Of a DNA stretch of 5,541 nt, positions 1-5,437 are shown piece after piece; positions within the stretch are counted from its first letter, which is position 1, and every line of letters starts with the position of its first letter. The notes under the pieces are model-generated. The model was not told where the DNA came from. It made no database searches and saw nothing but the letters and a program-made list of their open reading frames with translations. Both the position numbers and the translations under genes were made by a program. This DNA is from Holophagaceae bacterium UBA706 (GTDB lineage Bacteria > Acidobacteriota > Holophagae > Holophagales > Holophagaceae). The stretch spans positions 2,567 to 8,107 of the forward strand of contig DBME01000169.1 in the NCBI GenBank assembly GCA_002298155.1, given 5' to 3'.

Positions 1-578
1 CCGGACTCGCGGATGCCGATGCGCATGGCCAGCAGGAGCAGGCCCAGAGCGCCTCCCACCAGGTAGCCCATGCGCCAGGGCAGGTACTTGCCCACCAGGC
101 TCGCCGCCACCGTCCCGAAGATCCCCACCCCCGCCACGATGGAGGTGCCGTAGGCCCGCAAGTCCCTGGGCAGGATCTCGCTCACCAGCGTCACCGCCGC
201 CCCCAGTTCCCCGGCCAGGCCGAACCCGGCCACGAAGCGCCAGACGAGGTACATGGAGGTGGAGTGCACGAAGGCGTTGGCGATGTTGGCCACGGAATAG
301 AGGGCGATGCTCCCGAAGAGGGTCGACAGCCGGCCCTTCTTGTCCCCCAGCACCCCCCAGAAGATCCCCCCCAGGAGCATGCCGATCATCTGGGCATTGA
401 GGAGATTGCGATACACCACGACCTGCGCCTCCCCCAGGATCCCCAGGGACGCCAGGCTCGGCTGCCGGAGGATGGGAAAGAGCAGCAGATCGAACATGTC
501 CACGAAGTAGCCCAGCGACGCCACCAATACGGTGAGGCTGAGGATCTGACGCAGTCTGGATGAGTTTTCCATACCCAT
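1..578 (-). CDS. MFS transporter, N-terminal part (runs off the window edge)
   Basis: This is an inner-membrane secondary transporter. The reading frame is open from the start codon to the window edge (192 codons visible), so only about the first five or six membrane helices are present. Helix 1 contains GYFVDMFD, with two acidic residues (D27, D30) as in metabolite:H+ symporter-type members. The classic MFS motif A between helices 2 and 3 is clear as GVLGDKKGR (residues 75-83). Helix 4 carries RFVAGFGLAGELGA (114-127), followed by a conserved-looking glutamate (E134). The start is uncertain: two in-frame ATGs lie at 578 and 572. A purine-rich GGGGGGA lies 12 bases before the first and 18 before the second, which favours 578. 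The gene is divergent from the efflux operon across about 263 bases. It looks like a solute/H+ symporter rather than a DHA2 drug pump, but the substrate cannot be named. Family call firm; exact start and role unsure. Confidence 0.88.
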   Translation of the reverse strand, partial: MGMENSSRLRQILSLTVLVASLGYFVDMFDLLLFPILRQPSLASLGILGEAQVVVYRNLLNAQMIGMLLGGIFWGVLGDKKGRLSTLFGSIALYSVANIANAFVHSTSMYLVWRFVAGFGLAGELGAAVTLVSEILPRDLRAYGTSIVAGVGIFGTVAASLVGKYLPWRMGYLVGGALGLLLLAMRIGIRES

Positions 579-636
579 ATGTAACCACGATCCCCCCGCG
601 CCAAGCCAAGCCCACCCCGAGGCAAACCCGGCGCCC

Positions 637-660
637 CCTCGGCGATTTTGGCTTTTTCTT
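637..660 (+). repeat. Solo copy of a motif also present in the downstream inverted repeat
   Basis: CCTCGGCGAT (637-646), then four bases, then GCTTTTTCTT (651-660). The same two blocks with the same spacing occur at 5430-5453 in the left arm of the large inverted repeat after the operon. Twenty of 24 positions are identical and only the four central bases differ (TTTG here, ACCT there). Neither site is coding. This suggests that both belong to a dispersed intergenic repeat family, this one being a partial or decayed copy. The function is unknown. Confidence 0.55.
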
Positions 661-795
661 GGGAATCCCCAACCGTCGTGAACCGGGTCGGCAGGTAAAT
701 CCTCCGTCTTCCCCCACCTACCCACCCCTGGCGATCCCAAACCGAACCCCTGATTTTATCTAACCCAATATATTTATTAATTTATAACCATGTTC

Positions 796-824
796 TTGAA
801 TTTTCAGAATTCATATTCTAAATT
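796..824 (+). promoter_or_regulatory. Weak candidate promoter of the efflux operon
   Basis: TTGAAT (796-801) matches four of six positions of the sigma-70 -35 box. TAAATT (819-824), after a 17-base spacer, matches four of six of the -10 box. Transcription would then begin near 831, leaving a leader of only about ten bases before the tetR start at 842. The two overlapping dyads at 797-819 lie within this candidate, and the 22-bp palindrome at 822-843 overlaps its -10 box, which would suit repressor control. The match is poor by itself and the host's promoter consensus is unknown. Confidence 0.25.
797..819. repeat. Two overlapping AT-rich dyads (possible operator)
   Basis: TGAATT (797-802) and AATTCA (808-813) form an inverted repeat with a 5-base spacer. 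It overlaps a second one made of AGAAT (806-810) and ATTCT (815-819) with a 4-base spacer. Both are perfect in their arms. They lie in the AT-rich island just before the tetR gene, where a repressor site would be expected. AT-rich DNA yields short dyads by chance, so this site is weaker evidence than the palindrome at 822-843. Confidence 0.35.
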
Positions 825-843
825 TGGATCCGAGGTTCCAAAT
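822..843. promoter_or_regulatory. 22-bp palindrome over the tetR ribosome binding site and start
   Basis: The 10-base arms 822-831 (ATTTGGATCC) and 834-843 (GGTTCCAAAT) pair at nine of ten positions, with a single T/T mismatch (829/836) and a 2-base centre (GA, 832-833). The right arm ends on the AT of the ATG at 842. The Shine-Dalgarno sequence GAGG (832-835) sits at the centre, six bases before that ATG, and fixes the tetR start. Size and symmetry fit an operator of a TetR-family dimer, which suggests autoregulation. As RNA the same sequence would fold into a hairpin pairing part of the ribosome binding site, so translational control is an alternative. The symmetry is seen directly; the binding protein is inferred. 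Confidence 0.6.
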
Positions 844-1462
844 GAACACACGACGGGAAAAGGAACGGCAACAGCGACGGGACACCCTCCTGGAAGCCGC
901 CGCCCGCGTCTTCGGCCGGAAGGCCTTCGACGAGGCGACCATGCAGGAGGTGGCCGCCGAGGCCCAGATCGGCATGCAGGGCCTCTACGAGCACTTCCCC
1001 TCCAAGCAGGACCTGTACGAGCAGGTGATGCAGGTGCGGGCCGAGGCCTTCCACCAGCGCGCCGATGCCGTGTTCGCCGCCCGCGGGGGCTCGCCCCTGG
1101 ACCGCATCGCGGCCCTGGCCGAGGTCTATGCGGAGACCTTCCAGGACCGCCCCTTCTCCCTCCCCACCTGGGTGCGCGACCGGGTGCAGTTCGACTGGGG
1201 CTTCGACACCCGGTTCCGCACCCACCTGGGCGAGATCTACCAGGGCGAGCGCAACCGCCTGAAGTCCCTGGTGCGCGAAGCCCTGGACCGGGGCCTCCTC
1301 CGGCCCATGGACCCGGACTTCCTGGCCCAGCTGGCCATGGACGTCATCCAGGCCTCCCTTCACTACGCCCATTCCCGCGAACCCCGGGAGGAGGCTTCGG
1401 TCTGCGTGGCGAGAGCCATGGACTGCTTCCTCAGGGGCGCCGGCGCGGAGGTGCGGTCATGA
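842..1462 (+). CDS. TetR/AcrR-family transcriptional repressor
   Basis: This 206-residue protein has the usual TetR-family size. The N-terminal DNA-binding domain spans about residues 10-58. It starts with RRDTLLEAAARVFGRKAFDE, continues into the helix-turn-helix around EVAAEAQIGMQGLYEHF (36-52), and ends with the family signature SKQDLYEQV (54-62). The remainder (about 65-206) is the variable helical domain that normally binds a small ligand and dimerises. Family members usually repress neighbouring efflux genes until a ligand releases them, and its position as first gene of the pump operon fits that. The start is the ATG at 842 with GAGG six bases upstream; an in-frame TTG at 824 lies inside the palindrome and lacks a comparable site. 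The stop overlaps the next start as ATGA (1459-1462). The ligand cannot be predicted. Confidence 0.93.
   Translation: MNTRREKERQQRRDTLLEAAARVFGRKAFDEATMQEVAAEAQIGMQGLYEHFPSKQDLYEQVMQVRAEAFHQRADAVFAARGGSPLDRIAALAEVYAETFQDRPFSLPTWVRDRVQFDWGFDTRFRTHLGEIYQGERNRLKSLVREALDRGLLRPMDPDFLAQLAMDVIQASLHYAHSREPREEASVCVARAMDCFLRGAGAEVRS
1447..1451 (+). promoter_or_regulatory. Ribosome binding site of the outer membrane factor gene
   Basis: GGAGG lies inside the last codons of the regulator gene, seven bases before the ATG at 1459. It is the strongest Shine-Dalgarno match in the operon. It decides this start against the much longer same-frame extension reaching back to 790, which would cover the whole regulator gene. 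Confidence 0.7.
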
Positions 1463-2814
1463 TCCGCCCCGCGTTCCTCGCCGCCCTTGTCGCCTCGGGG
1501 GCCCTGCCCGCCCAGGAGACCCTCACCCTGCCCATGGCCCTCCACCGCGCCGCGGGCTCCTCCGTCCAGGCCGACCTGGCCGCCCTGGCCCGCCAGGAAG
1601 CGCGCAGCGACCGGGACGAAGTGCGGGCCTGGTTCCTCCCCGACCTCCAGCTCCAGGGCGGCCACCTCAGCCTCGACCGGGATGCCGCCCTCCGCACCGA
1701 ACCCTTCACCCTGGGCCCCATCCCGGGCCTGGGCAGCCTCACGGTCCCCTCCCTCGAACAGCCCGTGGCCCAGAAATCCTCCTGGCGCTACCACCTCACC
1801 GCCAGCTACCTCCTCTACGATTTCGGCCGCCGCTCCAGCGCCCTGGAGGCCACCACCGCCAAGGAGACCGCGGTGGACCTGCGCGGCCGCGACGCCGTGG
1901 GCCGCGCCCAGGCCGAGGTGGCGGCGCGCTACATGGCCGTGGTGAACCTCCGTGCCCGCAAGGTCGTGGTGGATCAGCGCCGGCAGGCGCTCCAGGACCA
2001 CCTCAAGGACGCCCGCGCCCTCTTCGACCAGGGCGTGGTGGCCCGCAACGACCTGCTTCGCACCGAAGTGGCCCTGCGCGCCGTGGACGACGCGGGCCGC
2101 GCCCTGGACAACGCCCTCGTGACGGCCCGGGAGAACCTGGCCGTGGCCATGGGCCAGGCCCCCGGCACCGCCCAGACCGTGCCCGACAGCCTCCCGCCAC
2201 CCCCCGCCCTGCCCTGGGACGAGGCGCAGGTGCGCGGCAAGGCCCCCGCCTCCAACCCCGGCGTGAAGGCCCTGGAGGCCAAGCTCAAGGCCGCCGGAGG
2301 CCAGGTGGACGTGCTCCGCAAGGACTACGCCCCCAACGTGGTGGCGCAGCTGGGCCACTCCTACGAGGAGAACCGCTTCCTGGCGCACCCCCAGCAGACC
2401 ACCCTCTACCTGGGGCTGTCCTGGAAGCTCTTCGACGGCGGCGCCCGCTCCGCGCGGGTGAGCCGGTCCCGGGCCGAGGAGGACTCCGTGCGCCGGGAGC
2501 TCACCGAAGCCCGCCGCCAGGCCGAAAGCGCCGCCGCGTCGGCCTACCGCAACTTCCGCGAGGCCCTGGCCGAGACGGAGACGGCCAAGGCGAACGTCGA
2601 GGCAGCCCAGGAGAACCTGCGCATCGTCACCGACCAGTACCAGCAAGCCTATGCCAAGGGCGCCGACGTCCTGGACGCGGAGACCGTCCTGGCCGAAAGC
2701 CGGTTCAGCCTCTCGGACCGCCTCTGCCGGGCCTACGCCGCCCAGGCCGCCCTGCTGGCCATCCTCGGTGAGGACCTCGAAACCTTCTACGCGACTTCCA
2801 AGCTGGAGCATTGA
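1459..2814 (+). CDS. TolC/OprM-like outer membrane efflux protein
   Basis: This 451-residue protein is the outer-membrane exit duct of the pump. A signal peptide is visible (MIRPAFLAALVASGALPA, likely cleaved before Q19). There is no lipobox cysteine, so it is not a lipoprotein of the OprM kind. The mature part shows the internal duplication of the outer membrane efflux protein family. Repeat 1 has PDLQLQGG (61-68), YLLYDFGRR (117-125) and FDQGVVARNDLLRTEVAL (189-206). Repeat 2 has YAPNVVAQLGH (290-300), LSWKLFDGGARSARV (320-334) and YAKGADVLDAETVLAES (398-414). A proline-rich linker near 244-253 joins them. Strand pairs following each long helical stretch should build the trimeric beta-barrel, and the helices the periplasmic tunnel. 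It overlaps the regulator gene by four bases and ends one base before the adaptor gene, so it is dedicated to this pump rather than shared. Confidence 0.93.
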   Translation: MIRPAFLAALVASGALPAQETLTLPMALHRAAGSSVQADLAALARQEARSDRDEVRAWFLPDLQLQGGHLSLDRDAALRTEPFTLGPIPGLGSLTVPSLEQPVAQKSSWRYHLTASYLLYDFGRRSSALEATTAKETAVDLRGRDAVGRAQAEVAARYMAVVNLRARKVVVDQRRQALQDHLKDARALFDQGVVARNDLLRTEVALRAVDDAGRALDNALVTARENLAVAMGQAPGTAQTVPDSLPPPPALPWDEAQVRGKAPASNPGVKALEAKLKAAGGQVDVLRKDYAPNVVAQLGHSYEENRFLAHPQQTTLYLGLSWKLFDGGARSARVSRSRAEEDSVRRELTEARRQAESAAASAYRNFREALAETETAKANVEAAQENLRIVTDQYQQAYAKGADVLDAETVLAESRFSLSDRLCRAYAAQAALLAILGEDLETFYATSKLEH

Positions 2815-2815
2815 C

Positions 2816-3823
2816 ATGGAAAAGACAGCCCGGATGTGGGTATCCCTCGCCGTGATCCTCGTGCTGGCGGCCATCGCGGGCACCTGGGGCTATTTCAGCT
2901 GGCGCCACAACCAGATCTTCGTGGAGACCGACGACGCCTACGTCAAGGGCCACGTGGTGGCCGTGGCCTCCCGGGTTCCCGGCGCCATCATCGCCCTGGA
3001 CGTCAAGGAGAACGAGGCCGTGAAGGCCGGCCAGGTCATCGCCCGCCTCGATCCCAAGGATTTCGAGGCCATGGAGGCCAAGGCCCAGGGTTCCCTGGCG
3101 GAAGCCGAAGCCTCCTCCGCCCTCACCCAGTCGCAGATCGCCCAGGCCCAGGCCCAGGTGACGGCTGTCGAGAGCCAGAAGAGCCTGACCGAACTGGAGC
3201 TGCACCGCCTCGAGGTGCTCGTGGAGCGCCAGTCCATCCCGCGGCAGAAGCTCGACCAGGCCCGCACCGCCAACCAGGTCGCCGCCGCCCAGCTCGAAGC
3301 CGCGCGCAAGCAGGTCGCCGCCATCCGGGGCAGCCTGGGCGTCAGCGGCTCCAAGGCCGCCCAGGCCCGCGCCTCCATTGAGCAGGTGCGCCTGCAGAAG
3401 GGCTACTGCACCATCGTCGCCCCCTGTGACGGCATCGTCTCCCGCAAGATGGCCGAGCCCGGCATGGTGGTCGCCGCGGGCCAGCCCCTCCTGGCCGTGG
3501 TGCCCCTGGGCCAGACGGACCTCTGGATCGAGGCCAACTTCAAGGAGACCCAGCTGCGTGACGTGCGCCCCGGCCAGAAGGTCGTCCTGCGCGCCGACAT
3601 CGACGACCGCGAGATCCCCGGGTACGTGGAGAGCATCGCCGCCGGCACCGGCTCCGCCTTCAGCCTGCTGCCCCCCGAGAACGCCACCGGCAACTGGGTG
3701 AAGGTGGTCCAGCGCGTCCCCGTGCGCATCCGCATCGCCCCCGGCGGCGACCCCGACCACAAGCTGCGCCTGGGGCTCAGCGTCTCGACGGTCATCGACA
3801 CCCGTTCCGACACGCGGCGATGA
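2816..3823 (+). CDS. emrA: EmrA/HlyD-family periplasmic adaptor (membrane fusion protein)
   Basis: This 335-residue protein links the inner-membrane transporter to the outer-membrane channel. Residues about 7-28 form one N-terminal membrane anchor. The EmrA hallmark TDDAYVKGHVVAVASRVPG (38-56) opens the first half of the lipoyl-like domain (to about D79). Residues about 83-195 are Ala/Gln/Glu-rich and helical, forming the coiled-coil hairpin. The second lipoyl half follows as APCDGIVSRKMAEPG (202-216), then a beta-barrel region with LWIEANFKETQL (236-247) and VRPGQKV (250-256). The family-typical segment GSAFSLLPPENATGNWVK (279-296) lies near the C-terminus. It is somewhat shorter than E. coli EmrA, mainly in the hairpin by inference. 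Two cysteines (C198, C204) sit close together in the periplasmic part. GGAG (2805-2808) lies seven bases before the ATG. The stop overlaps the next start as ATGA (3820-3823). The symbol is by family, not proven orthology. Confidence 0.94.
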   Translation: MEKTARMWVSLAVILVLAAIAGTWGYFSWRHNQIFVETDDAYVKGHVVAVASRVPGAIIALDVKENEAVKAGQVIARLDPKDFEAMEAKAQGSLAEAEASSALTQSQIAQAQAQVTAVESQKSLTELELHRLEVLVERQSIPRQKLDQARTANQVAAAQLEAARKQVAAIRGSLGVSGSKAAQARASIEQVRLQKGYCTIVAPCDGIVSRKMAEPGMVVAAGQPLLAVVPLGQTDLWIEANFKETQLRDVRPGQKVVLRADIDDREIPGYVESIAAGTGSAFSLLPPENATGNWVKVVQRVPVRIRIAPGGDPDHKLRLGLSVSTVIDTRSDTRR

Positions 3824-5388
3824 GCGACGGCGCCACCATCAAGGACAAGGGCGCTCCCTACAAGTGGATCATCGCCCTGTCCCTCATGCTGGGCACCTTC
3901 ATGGAGGTGCTCGACACCTCCGTGGCCAACGTCGCCCTTCCCCACATGAAGGGGACCTACGCCGCCGGCACCGATGAGATCACCTGGGTGCTCACCAGCT
4001 ACCTGGTGGCCAACGCCATCGTCCTGCCCATCACGGGCTGGCTGGGCAACTTCTTCGGGCGCAAGCGCCTCTACCTGGCTTGCCTTGCGGGGTTCACCCT
4101 GGCCTCCCTGGCCGCGGGCGCCGCACCCACCCTGGGCCTCCTCATCACCGCCCGGGTCGTACAGGGCCTCACGGGCGGGGCCATGGTGCCCATGTCCCAG
4201 GCCATCACCATGGAGGCTTTCCCCCGCTCCGAGCAGGGCATCGCCACGGCCGTCTTCGGCATCGGCGTCATCTGCGGCCCCATCGTGGGGCCCCTGGTGG
4301 GCGGCTGGGTGACGGACAACTGGAGCTGGCCCTGGATCTTCTGGATCAACATCCCCGTGGGCATCCTGTCCTATACCCTCGCCTCCGCCTTCGTGGACGA
4401 GACCGAGGACCGCACGCCCCAGGGGCGCATGGACTACTGGAGCCTGATCTTCATCGCGGTGGGCCTCGGGTGCCTCGAGCTCTTCCTCAACCGGGGCGAA
4501 CGCCTGGACTGGTTCCAGAGCAGCACCGTCACCCTGTACGCGGCCTTCTCGGCGCTGGGCATCATCCTGTTCCTCTGGCGCTCCTTCACGGCCGAACAGC
4601 CCCTGGTGGATCTGCGCATGTTCAAGCTGCCCGAGTACGCCTCCGGCATGTTCCTCATCTTCGGGGCCAGCTTCGGCATGTATGCCGCCTTCGTCATGCT
4701 GCCCCTCTTCGTGCAGACCTTCCTGGGCTGGTCGCCCACCTGGGCAGGCATCATGCTGAGTCCGGGCGGCGTGGCCAGTGTCGTGGCCATGATGGTCGCG
4801 GGCCTGATCATGGGGCGCGTCGACGTACGCTACACGGTGGCGGCGGGCTTCCTGGCCCAGATCTATTCCAGCTGGCTCCTCATGTCCATCAGCATGGATT
4901 CGGGCATGGGGTACCTCATCTACGCCTGGTGCTTCCGCGGCCTGGGCCTCGGTTTCGTGTTCGTGCCCATCGCCACGGTCGCCATGCGGCGCATCAAGCC
5001 GGAGGCCATGGGCGTGGCCGCGGGCTTCTTCAACCTCATGCGCAACGAGGGCGGCAGCGTGGGCATCGCCGTGGCCGCCACGCTCCTCCAGACCCGCAGC
5101 CAGTTCCACCATGCCCGGCTTGCCGAGCACATGACCGCCTTCAACCCGGTCCTCCAGGAAGGCTCCCAACGGCTGACCGCGGCCCTGGGCGCGGTCTCCG
5201 GCCAGGATCCCACCACCAGCGGGCTTCTGGCACGGGGCTTCCTGGGCGGGGAGGTGCTGCGGCAGTCCTACGTGATGGCCTTCGTGGACGTGTTCGCATT
5301 CCTGGTGCTGGTGTACCTGGTGTGCCTGCCCTTCGTGATCCTGCTCAAGGACCCGGGCGAAGGGACCGGAGGAATGCACATCCACTAG
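3820..5388 (+). CDS. emrB: EmrB/QacA-family (DHA2) 14-helix drug:H+ antiporter
   Basis: This 522-residue inner-membrane protein powers the pump by exchanging substrate for protons. Fourteen hydrophobic segments can be counted, the usual number for DHA2 transporters, with a longer hydrophilic loop (about 425-480) before the last. Conserved motifs are in order: LDTSVANVALP (31-41, motif D1 with D32 in helix 1), GWLGNFFGRKR (73-83, motif A), RVVQGLTGGAMVP (112-124, motif B with R112) and the antiporter motif C around GIGVICGPIVGPLVGGW (147-163), followed by WIFWINIPVG (172-181). The length is close to E. coli EmrB. No clear Shine-Dalgarno precedes the ATG at 3820, so translation probably depends on ribosomes finishing the adaptor gene, whose stop overlaps. 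It is the last gene of the operon; a long inverted repeat begins 15 bases after the stop. Likely substrates are hydrophobic toxic compounds, but specificity is not readable. The symbol is by family. Confidence 0.95.
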   Translation: MSDGATIKDKGAPYKWIIALSLMLGTFMEVLDTSVANVALPHMKGTYAAGTDEITWVLTSYLVANAIVLPITGWLGNFFGRKRLYLACLAGFTLASLAAGAAPTLGLLITARVVQGLTGGAMVPMSQAITMEAFPRSEQGIATAVFGIGVICGPIVGPLVGGWVTDNWSWPWIFWINIPVGILSYTLASAFVDETEDRTPQGRMDYWSLIFIAVGLGCLELFLNRGERLDWFQSSTVTLYAAFSALGIILFLWRSFTAEQPLVDLRMFKLPEYASGMFLIFGASFGMYAAFVMLPLFVQTFLGWSPTWAGIMLSPGGVASVVAMMVAGLIMGRVDVRYTVAAGFLAQIYSSWLLMSISMDSGMGYLIYAWCFRGLGLGFVFVPIATVAMRRIKPEAMGVAAGFFNLMRNEGGSVGIAVAATLLQTRSQFHHARLAEHMTAFNPVLQEGSQRLTAALGAVSGQDPTTSGLLARGFLGGEVLRQSYVMAFVDVFAFLVLVYLVCLPFVILLKDPGEGTGGMHIH

Positions 5389-5402
5389 CCAATCCTGCTT
5401 TT

Positions 5403-5437
5403 CCTCGGCGGACCTCGGCTCCTCGGCATCCTCGGCG
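5403..5437 (+). repeat. Four near-tandem CCTCGGC heptamers
   Basis: CCTCGGC begins at 5403, 5413, 5421 and 5430, at steps of 10, 8 and 9 bases. The opposite arm has three exact complements, GCCGAGG at 5517, 5525 and 5535. The fourth, at 5508-5514, has changed to GACGAGC. The array is short, has no unique spacers of constant length and is not a CRISPR. Confidence 0.7.

Larger units (their letters stand above)
579..841. promoter_or_regulatory. Divergent intergenic control region
   Basis: This gap separates the minus-strand MFS gene from the plus-strand operon and should contain both promoters. It has two parts. Bases 579 to about 750 are C-rich on the plus strand, so the MFS leader would be purine-rich; I recognise no riboswitch there. 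Bases about 751 to 830 form an abrupt AT-rich island, unlike anything else in the window. No strong sigma-70 promoter stands out. Weak candidates are TTGAAT (796-801) and TAAATT (819-824) with a 17-base spacer on the plus strand, and a TATAAA (781-786) on the minus strand without a convincing -35. The short open frame at 560-763 is not credible as a gene. Confidence 0.6.

Noticed and set aside
659..672. Small hairpin TTGGG / CCCAA with a 4-base loop
   Set aside because: Five-base arms in C-rich DNA are expected by chance, and no T-run follows on either strand.
560..763. Small open frame in the divergent intergenic region
   Set aside because: It begins inside the MFS gene, has no ribosome site, and is Pro/Arg/Thr-rich, reflecting the C-rich strand.
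824..841. TTG start for the TetR gene, six residues upstream
   Set aside because: It lies inside the palindrome and has no ribosome site, while the ATG at 842 has GAGG at six bases.
790..1458. Long N-terminal extension of the outer membrane factor frame
   Set aside because: It overlaps the whole TetR gene, has a Pro/Arg/Gly-rich nonsense composition, and the ATG at 1459 has a strong ribosome site followed by a signal peptide.
2651..2815. N-terminal extension of the adaptor frame
   Set aside because: It overlaps the conserved end of the outer membrane factor. The ATG at 2816 has GGAG at seven bases and leads straight into the membrane anchor.
1363..2883. Long minus-strand open frame opposite the outer membrane factor gene
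   Set aside because: Low-complexity Gly/Ala/His/Val composition, no recognisable motif, and the opposite strand clearly encodes a TolC-like protein.
2705..3760. Minus-strand open frame opposite the adaptor gene
   Set aside because: The composition is typical of a codon-position shadow, and the plus strand carries all the EmrA motifs.
3403..5385. Very long minus-strand open frame opposite the antiporter gene
   Set aside because: It is rich in His, Gly, Glu and Ala with no domain sense and mirrors a well-conserved plus-strand gene. Such shadows are expected in DNA with G or C at nearly all third codon positions.
842..5388. A new type of defence or mobile system
   Set aside because: All four genes match well-known families of a tripartite MFS drug pump with its regulator; no nuclease, transposase, integrase, phage or toxin-antitoxin gene is visible.
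5403..5437. CRISPR-like array of CCTCGGC units
   Set aside because: Units are only seven bases, spacing is 1 to 3 bases and irregular, and no cas gene is nearby.
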